The notes under the pieces were generated by a model. That model was not told the origin of the DNA. It searched no databases and saw only the letters and a list, made by a program, of their open reading frames with translations. DNA of 52,660 nt from Candidatus Rokuibacteriota bacterium (GTDB taxonomy: Bacteria; Methylomirabilota; Methylomirabilia; Rokubacteriales; CSP1-6), in NCBI GenBank assembly GCA_023249095.1, contig JAHFDK010000017.1, positions 1-52,660 of the forward strand, in the 5' to 3' direction. A program made the translations under genes and the position numbers. Shown piece by piece: positions 8,198-17,950 of the stretch; the first letter of the stretch is position 1, and each line of letters starts with the position of its first letter.

Positions 8198-9174
8198 AAG
8201 TCCTTATCCACGACCGTCTGGAGGCGGTGGGGGCCCCGGTGTGGGACGGGCTCGTCGCCGCCACCCGGCTGCGCTCGCCGTTTCTCTCCTGGACGTGGCA
8301 GCGCGAGTGGGCGCGCGTCTTCGCGGAGGATCGCCGGCTCGAGATCCATTGCGCCGAGGACGGGTCCGGTGGCCTGGTCGCGCTCCTGCCGCTGTACGAG
8401 TCGACGCCGGGCACATGGCAGATCCTCGGCGGCGCCGACGTTTCGGATTATCTCGACCTGATGGCCGTGCAGGGACGGGAAGAAGAAGCGTGGATGGCGC
8501 TGCTCCAGTCCCGGACAGCGGAGCGCGTCGAATGGGAGCTGCACGCCGTGCCGGCGGCCTCGATCACCGTCACCGCGCTCCCCCAGCTCGCCGCCGCGTA
8601 CGGCCTCGCCGCGTCGGTGGCCGTGGAAGAACGATGTCCCGTCCTCACCCTGCCGTCCTCCTGGGAGACCTACCTCGCCAGCCTGTCCGGGAAACACCGC
8701 CACGAGCTCATGCGAAAGATGCGACGCCTCCAACGCGATGCCCCCGACGCCCGGGTGTCATCCGCGAGCGCGCCGGCCGAGATCGAGGCGCGGCTCGGCG
8801 ACTTTTTCCACCTCCACCGGCGCTCGCTCGCGGGCAAGGCGCGTTTCATGGACAGCCGCATGGAACGATTCTTCCGGCGCGTCCTCATCGCGTTCGCCGA
8901 GCGCGGGGCCGCCCGGCTCTGGTTCCTGGACACGCCGGCCGGCGCCATCGCCACCTTCGTCACGATCGAATGGGACGGCACGGTCGGCCTCTACAACTCG
9001 GGATTCGATCCGGAGCGCGCGGCGCTCTCCCCGGGCGTGGTCCTCCTCGCCCACGTCGTGCGCGACGCGATCGCGCGGGGACGGCGGACCTTCGATTTTC
9101 TCCGAGGCGAGGAGCGGTACAAGTACGAGTTCGAGCCCGTGGCCGACGCTGTCTGCGCCGTGAGGATCCGGTGA
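8194..9174 (+). CDS. GNAT-fold CelD/BcsL-like (FemAB-type) acetyltransferase
   Basis: This 326-residue protein has the tandem GNAT architecture of the CelD/cellulose-biosynthesis acetyltransferase group. The N-terminal block FLSWTWQREWARVF is typical. The C-terminal half contains a GKHRHELMRKMRRL helix and the LRGEERYKYEFEP block that marks the family. These proteins sit beside exopolysaccharide glycosyltransferases and are thought to acylate glycans or peptides. The GTG start at 8194 overlaps the FmdB-like stop, and its own stop overlaps the next start, both as GTGA. Confidence 0.85.
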   Translation: MKVLIHDRLEAVGAPVWDGLVAATRLRSPFLSWTWQREWARVFAEDRRLEIHCAEDGSGGLVALLPLYESTPGTWQILGGADVSDYLDLMAVQGREEEAWMALLQSRTAERVEWELHAVPAASITVTALPQLAAAYGLAASVAVEERCPVLTLPSSWETYLASLSGKHRHELMRKMRRLQRDAPDARVSSASAPAEIEARLGDFFHLHRRSLAGKARFMDSRMERFFRRVLIAFAERGAARLWFLDTPAGAIATFVTIEWDGTVGLYNSGFDPERAALSPGVVLLAHVVRDAIARGRRTFDFLRGEERYKYEFEPVADAVCAVRIR

Positions 9175-10427
9175 GCCTGCGCGTCGCGATGCTCAGCGTC
9201 CACACCTGCCCGCTGGCCGCTCTCGGCGGGAAGGAAACCGGTGGGATGAACGTCTACGTGCGCGAGGTATCGCGCGAGCTCGGACGCATGGGCGTCGCCG
9301 TCGATGTCTTCACGCGCTCGCAGAACCCTTCGATCCCGCGGGTGGTGCAGCTTGGCGAGCGAGCCCGCGTGATCCACCTGCCGGCGGGCGACGAGGCGCC
9401 GATGGCCCGCGAGCGCGTCTACGACCATCTCGACGAGTTTGTCGACGGCGTCGAGGCGTGGCGCATCGCGGGGTCGATCGACTATGACCTGATCCACGCC
9501 CACTACTGGCTCTCCGGCGTCGCCGCGCTCGCGCTCAAGGCCCGCTGCTCGGCGCCGGTGCTCCAGATGTTCCACACCCTCGGCCGCCTGAAGAACCGCG
9601 TGGCCCGGAGCGCGGCGGAGCTGGAGCCGGCGGTCCGGCTCGAGGAAGAGATGCGCATCGTCTCCGGGGCCGACCGCATCGTGGCCGCGAACGTCGTCGA
9701 ACGCGCCGAGCTCCTGCGCGACTACGCCGCCCCCGCGTCGCGAATCGCGACGATCCCGTGTGGTGTGGACACCGACCTCTTCGTGCCGGGTGACCGCGCC
9801 GAGGCGCGGCGCCGACTCGGGCTCGACGAGCGCCCGGTTCTCCTGTGGGTCGGTCGCATCGCTCCGATCAAGGGGCTCGACACGCTGCTCGACGCGGTCG
9901 CGCGGCTGAGCGCGGCCGGACAGGACCTGCGGCTCCTGATCGTGGGCGGCGAAGCCGACGAGCCGTCGAATGGCCACGAGGCGTCGCTCCGGCAGCGCAT
10001 CGAGCGGCTGCGCCTGGAGGACACGGTTCGCTTCATCGGGCCCCAGCCCCAGGGCGTGCTGCCCGTCTACTACGTCGCCTCCGACGTGACGGTCCTGCCC
10101 TCGTACTACGAATCCTTCGGCATGGTCGCCCTCGAAGCGATGGCCTGCGGAAGCCCTGTCATCGCGTCCCGTGTCGGCGGGCTGGTGACGACGGTCCGCG
10201 ATGGCGTCACGGGCTTCCTCGTCCCCGACAGCGACGTCGCGGCGCTGGCCGACCGCATCGGGAGTCTCATTGCCGACGCCGACCTGCGCTGGCGGGTCGG
10301 GCGCGAGGGGGTGCGCTGGGCGGCCCAGCACCGCTGGCCCTGCGTGGCCGAGGCCGTGTGCCGGGAGTACGCCTCGCTCGAGTCGCGCGCGAGGGTGCAT
10401 CTGGACGCAGCCCGCTGCCAAGATTAG
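9171..10427 (+). CDS. GT4 glycosyltransferase, MshA/sucrose-phosphate-synthase-like
   Basis: This 418-residue GT-B enzyme starts at the GTG at 9171. The N-terminal GKETGGMNVYVREVSREL and VDVFTRSQ motifs, then IHAHYWLSG, are those of the D-inositol-3-phosphate glycosyltransferase/sucrose-phosphate-synthase branch. The donor site lies in SYYESFGMVALEAMACGSP near residue 310. WVGRIAPIKGLDTLLDA opens the C-terminal domain. No mycothiol or sucrose genes are adjacent, so the acceptor remains open. The upstream acetyltransferase favours a cell-surface glycan. Confidence 0.9.
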   Translation: MSLRVAMLSVHTCPLAALGGKETGGMNVYVREVSRELGRMGVAVDVFTRSQNPSIPRVVQLGERARVIHLPAGDEAPMARERVYDHLDEFVDGVEAWRIAGSIDYDLIHAHYWLSGVAALALKARCSAPVLQMFHTLGRLKNRVARSAAELEPAVRLEEEMRIVSGADRIVAANVVERAELLRDYAAPASRIATIPCGVDTDLFVPGDRAEARRRLGLDERPVLLWVGRIAPIKGLDTLLDAVARLSAAGQDLRLLIVGGEADEPSNGHEASLRQRIERLRLEDTVRFIGPQPQGVLPVYYVASDVTVLPSYYESFGMVALEAMACGSPVIASRVGGLVTTVRDGVTGFLVPDSDVAALADRIGSLIADADLRWRVGREGVRWAAQHRWPCVAEAVCREYASLESRARVHLDAARCQD

Positions 10428-10441
10428 TTTAACCGCCGTTC

Positions 10442-10464
10442 GAGCGCCGGCTTTGCCGGCACTC
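10442..10464. repeat. REP-like intergenic hairpin
   Basis: The stem GAG-GCCGGC pairs with GCCGGC-CTC across one C/A mismatch around a TTT loop. ACTCCGAGGC follows. It lies in the 66-base gap between the GT4 gene and the ABC operon. The layout (GC hairpin with a TT(C/T) loop, then TCCGA(G/T)GC) recalls the hairpin at 41111. It may act as a terminator or be a dispersed palindromic element. Confidence 0.45.
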
Positions 10465-10506
10465 CGAGGCGCGCTCGACGCTCGCTCCCCCCGATGTTCA
10501 TTACTC

Positions 10507-10515
10507 TGCTACACT
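10507..10515 (+). promoter_or_regulatory. Extended -10 promoter element for the peptide ABC operon
   Basis: TGCTACACT has the extended -10 form and ends eight bases before the GTG at 10524. No -35 box is evident. If real it supports the GTG start and a leaderless mRNA. Confidence 0.35.
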
Positions 10516-10523
10516 GCGCCGCC

Positions 10524-11530
10524 GTGAGCACCCTCCTCGAGGTCAAGAACCTTCAGACGGATTTCGTGACGCATGGCGGCGTGGTGCGCGCGGTGGACGA
10601 CGTGTCCTGGGACGTGAACGAGAGCGAGACGGTCGCGCTCGTCGGCGAATCCGGCTGCGGCAAGAGCGTCAGCGCGCTCAGCATCATGCGCCTCGTCGCC
10701 GGTCCCGCGGGCCGGATCGTGGGCGGCCAGATCTTCTTCAAGGGCCGAGACCTCCTGCGCCTCTCCGAAGAAGAGATGCGTCGCGTGCGCGGTCGCGAGA
10801 TCGCGATGATCTTCCAGGAGCCGATGACCTCCCTCAACCCGGTCCTCTCGATCGGGCGCCAGCTCACGGAGGGGCTCGAGATCCACCTGGAGATGGCGCC
10901 GGTCGAAGCGCGCCGCCGCGCGGTCGAGCTGCTTGGCATGGTCGGCATACCGGATCCGGAGCGGCGCCTGGCCCAGTACCCGCACCAGTTCAGCGGCGGG
11001 ATGCGACAGCGGATGATGATCGCGATGGCGCTCGCCTGCAACCCGTCGCTGATCCTCGCCGACGAGCCCACGACGGCGCTCGACGTGACGATCCAGGCGC
11101 AGATCCTCGAGCTCATGAAGGAGCTCTCCCGGCGCTTCGGCGTGGCGATGCTGATCATCACGCACAACCTGGGGGTCGTCGCCCGCTACGCCGACCGCGT
11201 GAACGTCATGTACGCGGGCCGGATCATCGAGCGCGGCACGGCGCGCGAGCTCTACGGCAACCCACGACACCCGTACACGCTCGGCCTCCTACGCTCGGTG
11301 CCGCGCCTCGACGAGCCGCGGCGCGCGCGCCTGGACCCCATTCAGGGCCAGCCGCCCGACCTCACGCGGTTGCCGCGCGGATGCGCGTTCGCGCCGCGGT
11401 GCGCCTTCTGCGTCGAGCGCTGCCTCGTCGAGACTCCACCGCTGCGTCCGGTCGCCGAGGGGGGGCACGTGAGCGCGTGCTGGGAGGCCGCCAACCTCGA
11501 CCGCACCCTGACGCGGAGCGTGGCCGCGAC

Positions 11531-11534
<4 letters not shown>
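10524..11534 (+). CDS. Peptide/nickel ABC transporter ATP-binding protein (DppD/OppD-like)
   Basis: This 336-residue ATPase energises the dipeptide/oligopeptide-type importer encoded downstream. Walker A GESGCGKS is near residue 40, the Q-loop is in [12 protein letters not shown], the signature FSGGMRQR is near 155 and Walker B LILADEPT near 176. The C-terminal oligopeptide-transporter extension carries the characteristic cysteine cluster [14 protein letters not shown], which in relatives can hold an Fe-S cluster. The GTG start is chosen because it follows the -10 element. An in-frame ATG at 10494 would add ten unusual residues. The stop overlaps the next ATPase start as GTGA. Confidence 0.92.
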
Positions 11535-12511
<977 letters not shown>

Positions 12512-12571
12512 CTGGCGGCCGGTCCGTGCTTAAATGCCTGCAACTTCTCGTGCTCGGAGCCGGTTTTCTAG

Positions 12572-12609
12572 CCAAATCTGTGGAGGGACACCAAATCTGT
12601 GGAGGGACA
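12572..12609 (+). repeat. Tandem 19-bp direct repeat duplicating a Shine-Dalgarno site
   Basis: Two exact adjacent copies of CCAAATCTGTGGAGGGACA lie directly upstream of the first substrate-binding-protein gene. Each copy carries GGAGGG. The second sits seven bases before the ATG at 12614. The first sits 11 bases before an in-frame GTG at 12599. Confidence 0.9.
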
Positions 12610-12613
12610 ATTG

Positions 12614-14209
12614 ATGCGACGCTACTTACATATCGTCGTGATCGCGATCGTCGCCACCGTGCTGGCCGGCCCGGCCATGGCCCAGGACAAGCCCCGGTAC
12701 GGCGGCGAGCTGGTCTTAGCGGTGCCGTCGGAGCCCCCCTCTTACGACGGCCATCGCGAGGAGACCTTCGGCGTCATCCATCCGCTGGCGCCCCACTACA
12801 ACACCCTGTTGCGCGTCGATCCCAGTGACAAGACGGGCACGAAGCTCGTCGCCGATCTCGCCGAATCGTGGTCGATGGCGAAGGACGGCCGCACCTATAC
12901 CTTCAAGCTCCGTCGGGGCGTGAAGTTTCACGACGGCAGCGAGATGACCTCGAAGGACGTCAAAGCCTCCTACGACAAGATCATCTTTCCGCCTCAGGGG
13001 GTCGCGTCCGACCGCCAGGGCCAGTACGTCGTCGTCGAAGCGGTACAGGCTCCCGACCCGTACACGGTCGTGTTCCGGCTCAAGTGGCCCGCGGCCTCCT
13101 TCCTGGCCTCGGTGGGGTCACCGTGGAACTGGATCTTCAAGGCCGACATCCTGGCCAAGGACATGCGGTGGTACGAGAAGAACGTGATGGGGACGGGCCC
13201 GTTCACGTTCGTGGAGCACGTGAAGGGCTCCCACTGGGTCGGCAAGAAGAATCCGAACTACTGGGACAAGGGCAAGCCCTATCTGGACGGCTACCGGGCG
13301 ATCTTCATCCGGGACTCGGCAGCGCAGGTCGCCGCCGTCAGAGGGGAGCGGGCGCACATCCAGTTCCGCGGCTTCTCGCCGGCCGAGCGGGACGGTCTGG
13401 TCCAGGCCCTCGGTCCGAAGATCACGGTGCAGGAGAGCGCGTGGGACTGCGCCTTGCTGGTGGCCATGAACCACGACAAGAAGCCCTTCGACGACAAGCG
13501 GGTCCGCCGTGCGCTCAGCCTCACGCTCGACCGCTACCAGGGCTCGCAGGCGCTGTCGAAGATCGCCATCGTCAAGGAGGTCGCGGGTGTGCAGGTGCCG
13601 GGGACGCCCTTCGCCACGCCACCGGCCGAACTGGAAAAGCTAGCCGGCTATGGGCGCGATATCGCGAAGTCGCGGGCCGAGGCCAAGCGGCTCCTCAAGG
13701 AGGCGGGCGTTCCGGACGGGTTCGCGTTCACGTTCAAGAACCGCGGAATTCCGATGCCCTATGAGCCGGTAGGGGTCTGGCTCATCGACCAGTGGCGGCA
13801 GGTCGGGCTCAACGTGACGCAGGAGGTCATCGAGGCCGCCAAGTACTACGCGGAGCTGCGCGGCGGCAACTTCGACGTGGCGATGGACTTCCAGTGCGGC
13901 TACATCGTCGAGCCGGACCTCGACATCTACAAGTTCCAGTCCAAGGAGATCAGCCCGGCCAACTACAGCCGCTACACGGACAGGGTGCTCGACGAGCTGT
14001 TCGTGAAGCAAGGCCGCGCGGGAGACGCCGAGGAACGGAAGAAGTACATCCGGGAGTTCGAGCGGCGGCTGCTGGACGACGAGGTGCACTATTTCTACAC
14101 GCTCCAGTGGCATCGGATCATTCCGCACAACTCGAAGGTAAAGGGCTGGACGATCACGCCCAGCCACTATCTGAACCAGCAGCTCGACGCGGTGTGGCTC
14201 ACCGAGTGA
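12614..14209 (+). CDS. ABC transporter substrate-binding protein, family 5 (copy 1)
   Basis: This periplasmic solute-binding protein of the SBP_bac_5 (peptide/nickel/oligosaccharide) family has 531 residues. A Sec signal peptide ends in AGPAMAQ, followed by DKPRYGGELVLAVPSEPPSYD. Family hallmarks include LAESW, RRGVKFHDGSEMTSKDV, VMGTGPFTF and NPNYWDKGKPYLDGY. The ATG at 12614 has GGAGGG at ideal spacing; a GTG five codons upstream is possible. It is closely similar along its whole length to the next gene, so the pair arose by tandem duplication. The ligand cannot be inferred. Confidence 0.93.
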   Translation: MRRYLHIVVIAIVATVLAGPAMAQDKPRYGGELVLAVPSEPPSYDGHREETFGVIHPLAPHYNTLLRVDPSDKTGTKLVADLAESWSMAKDGRTYTFKLRRGVKFHDGSEMTSKDVKASYDKIIFPPQGVASDRQGQYVVVEAVQAPDPYTVVFRLKWPAASFLASVGSPWNWIFKADILAKDMRWYEKNVMGTGPFTFVEHVKGSHWVGKKNPNYWDKGKPYLDGYRAIFIRDSAAQVAAVRGERAHIQFRGFSPAERDGLVQALGPKITVQESAWDCALLVAMNHDKKPFDDKRVRRALSLTLDRYQGSQALSKIAIVKEVAGVQVPGTPFATPPAELEKLAGYGRDIAKSRAEAKRLLKEAGVPDGFAFTFKNRGIPMPYEPVGVWLIDQWRQVGLNVTQEVIEAAKYYAELRGGNFDVAMDFQCGYIVEPDLDIYKFQSKEISPANYSRYTDRVLDELFVKQGRAGDAEERKKYIREFERRLLDDEVHYFYTLQWHRIIPHNSKVKGWTITPSHYLNQQLDAVWLTE

Positions 14210-14220
14210 GCGAGTGACCT

Positions 14221-14242
14221 GGGGGCCCCATCCGGGGCTCCC
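14221..14242 (+). other. Stem-loop between the two binding-protein genes
   Basis: A nine-pair stem (one G-T wobble) with an ATCC loop lies 11 bases after the first binding-protein stop. It has no T-run. Such a hairpin within an operon usually protects the upstream mRNA segment or tunes the dose of the binding protein. Confidence 0.5.
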
Positions 14243-14264
14243 GCACACGAACGAGGAGCGCGCC

Positions 14265-15875
14265 ATGACCGACGGCGGTCTCAAGCGGTTGCTGCCCATC
14301 ACTGCGATCCTGTTCGCCGTCGTGCTTCTCGCGACGCCGGCGGGCGCCCAGGACAAACCGCGGTACGGCGGGGAGCTCATCTTCGCCGTGCCGTCGGAGA
14401 TGCCGTCCTACGACGGCCACCGCGAAGGGACCTTCGGAATGGTGCATCCGTTGGCGCCCCACTACAACACGCTCCTCCGAGTCGACCCGAACGATCGGAC
14501 CGGCACGAAGATCGTCAGCGATCTCGCCGAGTCGTGGACGACCTCGCCCGACGGGCGCGTCTACACCATGAAGCTCCGGCGCGGCGTCAAGTTCCACGAC
14601 GGCGCCGAGATGACCTCACGTGACGTCAAGGCGTCGTATGACAAGATCATTTTCCCGCCGCCGAACGTGGGATCGCAGCGCAAGGGCCAGTACACGAATG
14701 TCGAAGCGATCGAGGCGCCCGACGCGTCGACGATCGTGTTCCGTCTCAAGTGGCCGCAGGCCTCGTTCCTGTCGTCGCTGGCCTCGCCGTACAACTGGAT
14801 CTATCGGGCCGAAATTCTCGTCAAGGACGTGCGCTGGTACGAGAAGAACGTCATGGGGACCGGCCCCTTCCTGTTCGTCGAGCACGTGAAGGGCTCGCAC
14901 TGGGTCGGCAAGAAGAACCCGAACTACTGGGACAAGGGCAAACCCTACCTCGACGGATACCGGGCGATCTTCATGAAGGACTCGGCGGCCCAGGTCGCGG
15001 CCGTCCGCGCCGAGCGCGCGCACATCCAGTTCCGCGGCTTCTCGCCCGCCGAGCGCGACAGCCTGGTCAACGCCCTCGGTCGAAAAATCACAGTTCAGGA
15101 GAGCGCGTGGGACTGCGCGGCCTGGGTGGCGATGAACCAGGAGAAGAAGCCCTTCGACGACAAGCGCGTCCGCCGCGCCTTGACCCTCGCCCTGGACCGG
15201 CACCAGGCCTCGCAGGCGCTGTCGAAGATCGCTGTCGTGAAGGAGGTGGCCGGCGTGCAGGTGCCGGGCACGCCGTACGCGACGCCGCCAGACGAGCTGG
15301 AGAAGCTCGCCGGCTACGGGCGCGACATCAAGAAGGCTCGAGCCGAGGCCCGGCGACTGCTGCGGGAGGCCGGCGTGCCCGACGGCTTCTCCTTCACCTT
15401 CACGAACCGCGGGCTGCCGATGCCCTACGAGCCGGTCGGGATCTGGCTCATCGATCAGTGGCGCCAGATCGGCCTCAACGCGACCATGGTCACGATCGAG
15501 GCCTCCCAGCACGTGACGGAGCTGCGGGCCGGCAACTTCACGGTGTCCAGCGACGCCCAGTGCGGTTACGCGGTCGAGCCCGACCTCGACCTCGCCAAGT
15601 TCCAGTCCAAGGACATCAGCCACAACAACTACGGCCGCTACACCGACAAGGTGCTCGACGAGCTGTATCAGAAGCAGAACCGGGCCGTCGATCCCGAGGA
15701 GCGGAAGCGGTACGTCCGAGAGTTCGAGCGGCGCCTGCTCGACGAGGAGGCGCACTACTTCGTGACGCTCCAGTGGCATCGCATCGTCCCCCACAGCGCC
15801 AAGGTCAGGGGATGGACGATCACGCCGAGCCACTACTTGAACCAGCAGCTCGACACGGTATGGCTTTCCGAGTGA
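14265..15875 (+). CDS. ABC transporter substrate-binding protein, family 5 (copy 2)
   Basis: This paralogue of the preceding gene has 536 residues. Its signal peptide (hydrophobic core ITAILFAVVLLATPAGAQ) differs most. The mature parts share long identical blocks such as GSHWVGKKNPNYWDKGKPYL and ITVQESAWDCA. Differences concentrate in scattered surface positions and around the ligand-domain segments. The ATG at 14265 is chosen because GAGGAG lies six bases upstream and the signal peptide starts there. Two binding proteins for one permease pair suggest a widened substrate range. Confidence 0.93.
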   Translation: MTDGGLKRLLPITAILFAVVLLATPAGAQDKPRYGGELIFAVPSEMPSYDGHREGTFGMVHPLAPHYNTLLRVDPNDRTGTKIVSDLAESWTTSPDGRVYTMKLRRGVKFHDGAEMTSRDVKASYDKIIFPPPNVGSQRKGQYTNVEAIEAPDASTIVFRLKWPQASFLSSLASPYNWIYRAEILVKDVRWYEKNVMGTGPFLFVEHVKGSHWVGKKNPNYWDKGKPYLDGYRAIFMKDSAAQVAAVRAERAHIQFRGFSPAERDSLVNALGRKITVQESAWDCAAWVAMNQEKKPFDDKRVRRALTLALDRHQASQALSKIAVVKEVAGVQVPGTPYATPPDELEKLAGYGRDIKKARAEARRLLREAGVPDGFSFTFTNRGLPMPYEPVGIWLIDQWRQIGLNATMVTIEASQHVTELRAGNFTVSSDAQCGYAVEPDLDLAKFQSKDISHNNYGRYTDKVLDELYQKQNRAVDPEERKRYVREFERRLLDEEAHYFVTLQWHRIVPHSAKVRGWTITPSHYLNQQLDTVWLSE

Positions 15876-15887
15876 TGATCCCGACGA

Positions 15888-16841
15888 ATGGCTAAATACA
15901 TCGTCAAGCGGCTGCTCCTCATGATTCCGACGCTCCTCGGGGTGGCGGTGCTCATCTTCTTCCTCATGCGCGTGGTGCCCGGCGACATCGTGGAGATGCG
16001 CTTCGCGGGCGAGAGCGCCTTCGCCCAGAAGGAGAACCTCGACAAGGAGCGCGCCCGGCTCGGCCTCGACCAGCCGCTGTGGCGGCAGTTCCTCACCTGG
16101 ATGGTGGGCATCGTGCAGCTAGACTTCGGGACCTCGATGTGGACGGGGTCACCCATAATCGAAGAGATCAAGCTCCGGGCCGCCCTGAGCTTCCAGCTCG
16201 CCGTGATGGCGACGATCATCGCCGTCGTGCTGGCCATCCCGCTCGGGGTGGTCGCCGCCCTCAAACAGGACACCTGGGTGGACTACGGCGTGCGGATCTT
16301 CTCCATCGCCGGCCTCGCCACGCCCTCCTTCTGGCTCGGCATCGTGTTCATTCTCCTGCTGCTGATCGTCTTCAAGTGGCTGCCGCCTATGGTGTACACG
16401 CCGTTCTGGGTCAACCCGTGGCAGAACATGCTGCAGCTCATCTGGCCCGCCCTCGCCGTCGGCTACCGCTACTCGGCGGTGGCGACGCGGATGACCCGCT
16501 CGGCCATGCTGGAGGTGCTGCGCGAGGACTACATCCGCACGGCGCGCGCCAAGGGGCTCTGGCTGAAGCTCATCCTGTCGCGCCACGCCCTGAAGAATGC
16601 CATGCTCCCCGTGCTCGCCGTCGTCGCGCTGGAGTTCGCCTTCCTCATGGGGGGATTGGTGGTGACCGAGCAGGTGTTCAACCTGAATGGCCTCGGGATG
16701 CTCTTCGTCGAGTCCGTCGCGCGCCGCGACTACACGCTGACACAGGCGCTGGTGATGCTCGTGGCGTTCGTCTTCATCTTCGTCAATTTCACGGTGGATC
16801 TGATGTACGCCTGGCTCGACCCCCGCATCAGGTTCAGGTGA
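15888..16841 (+). CDS. Peptide-type ABC transporter permease (DppB/OppB-like)
   Basis: This inner-membrane permease has 317 residues and about six transmembrane segments. It opens with the family N-terminus YIVKRLLLMIPTLLGVAVLIFF and MRVVPGDIVEMRF. The cytoplasmic EAA loop is in YIRTARAKGLWLKLILSRHA. It ends with YAWLDPRIRFR, the normal DppB finish. It lies 12 bases after the second binding-protein gene and pairs with the permease at 16936. Confidence 0.93.
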   Translation: MAKYIVKRLLLMIPTLLGVAVLIFFLMRVVPGDIVEMRFAGESAFAQKENLDKERARLGLDQPLWRQFLTWMVGIVQLDFGTSMWTGSPIIEEIKLRAALSFQLAVMATIIAVVLAIPLGVVAALKQDTWVDYGVRIFSIAGLATPSFWLGIVFILLLLIVFKWLPPMVYTPFWVNPWQNMLQLIWPALAVGYRYSAVATRMTRSAMLEVLREDYIRTARAKGLWLKLILSRHALKNAMLPVLAVVALEFAFLMGGLVVTEQVFNLNGLGMLFVESVARRDYTLTQALVMLVAFVFIFVNFTVDLMYAWLDPRIRFR

Positions 16842-16892
16842 TGACAGCGCCCAGGTCAACCGTCACGATGATCTCCGAGGGTGATTCCGGCG

Positions 16893-16929
16893 GGGCACGG
16901 GCGTGGCGACAGCCCGGGTGCCCGTGCCC
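16893..16929 (+). other. Inverted repeat just upstream of the second permease start
   Basis: The perfect 10-base arms GGGCACGGGC and GCCCGTGCCC are separated by 17 bases. The repeat ends six bases before the ATG at 16936, leaving little room for a ribosome site. In the mRNA the hairpin would cover the initiation region. No T-run follows, so it is not a simple terminator. Confidence 0.55.
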
Positions 16930-16935
16930 TGGTGA

Positions 16936-17835
16936 ATGATGGCGATACGGCCCGCGACGGTCGCCGAAGTCCCCGACGTCGCCGAACGGCGTAGCTGGCT
17001 CGCCGAGGTCCGCGATTTCTGCCGGGAGCGGCCGCTGGGCGCGCTCGGCGCGGCCGTCGTCGTGGTCAACCTCCTCGTGGCCCTCACCGCGAACGTGATC
17101 GCGCCCTACGACCCGCTGGCGACGGACTACGGGGCGATGTTGGCGCGACCGTCCGCCGGCCACTGGCTCGGCACCGACGCGTTCGGCCGAGACGTGCTTA
17201 CGCGCATCCTCTACGGCTCGCGCACGGCGATGCTGGTGGGCTTCGCGTGTGCCTTCTTCGGCGCCACGATCGGTGCCGTGATCGGGGTCGCCAGCGCCTA
17301 CTTCGCGGGGAAGGTGGACCTCATCGTCCAGAGGGTCATGGACATCTTCCTCGCCTTTCCGCTGATCATCCTGGCGCTCGCGGTTGTCTCGATTCTTGGC
17401 ACCGGCATCCAAAACGTGATCATGGCGATCACCATCCCGATGATCCCGCGGGCCGCGCTCGTCGCGCGATCCAGCGCCCTGGCGATCCGCGAGCTGCCCT
17501 ACGTCGACGCGGCGCGCGCCGCCGGCTTCCGGCATCGGCGGATCATCCTGCGGCACATGCTGCCGAACGTGATGGCGCCGTATCTCATCATGCTCACCGC
17601 GTACCTCGGCCAAGCGATCTTGCTCGAGGCGTCGCTCTCGTTCCTCGGGCTTGGCGTGTCGGAGCCGACGCCGGCGTGGGGCCTGATGCTCCGCGGCGCC
17701 GCCGTCCAGTTCGCCGAAGCGGCGCCGTGGATGGCGATCTTCCCCGGGTTTGCGATCAGCCTGGCCGTCTTCGCGTTCAATCTTTTCGGTGACTCGCTCC
17801 GGGATGCGCTCGACCCGCGCCTGAAGACCCAATAG
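16936..17835 (+). CDS. Peptide-type ABC transporter permease (DppC/OppC-like)
   Basis: This 299-residue second permease of the importer has an N-terminal cytoplasmic stretch, then a transmembrane helix. The DppC hallmark HWLGTDAFGRDVLTRILYG follows, then the EAA loop in YVDAARAAGFRHRRIILRHM. The C-terminal FGDSLRDALDPRLK is the usual ending. It starts at tandem ATG codons (16936/16939), 94 bases after the DppB-like gene, preceded by a strong inverted repeat. It completes the operon ATPase-ATPase-SBP-SBP-permease-permease. Confidence 0.93.
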   Translation: MMAIRPATVAEVPDVAERRSWLAEVRDFCRERPLGALGAAVVVVNLLVALTANVIAPYDPLATDYGAMLARPSAGHWLGTDAFGRDVLTRILYGSRTAMLVGFACAFFGATIGAVIGVASAYFAGKVDLIVQRVMDIFLAFPLIILALAVVSILGTGIQNVIMAITIPMIPRAALVARSSALAIRELPYVDAARAAGFRHRRIILRHMLPNVMAPYLIMLTAYLGQAILLEASLSFLGLGVSEPTPAWGLMLRGAAVQFAEAAPWMAIFPGFAISLAVFAFNLFGDSLRDALDPRLKTQ

Positions 17836-17863
17836 TTGGCATCCAGGTAAATATCCGGAATGC

Positions 17864-17892
17864 TTGACACATTGTGCGGATTCGGGTACAAG
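17864..17892 (+). promoter_or_regulatory. Sigma-70-type promoter for ferredoxin
   Basis: TTGACA, a 17-base spacer and TACAAG lie 58 bases before the ferredoxin ATG. This is one of the best promoter matches in the window. It indicates that the ferredoxin is transcribed separately from the ABC operon. Confidence 0.65.
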
Positions 17893-17950
17893 ATCCGGTG
17901 GCTCTGCCGAACAGAACGCACCTCGAAAGCTCTCGAGAGCGGAGGCTTAG

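Noticed and set aside
10494..10524. ATG at 10494 as the start of the DppD-like ATPase
   Set aside because: It would add ten residues not seen in the family and would overlap the -10 element. The GTG at 10524 fits better.
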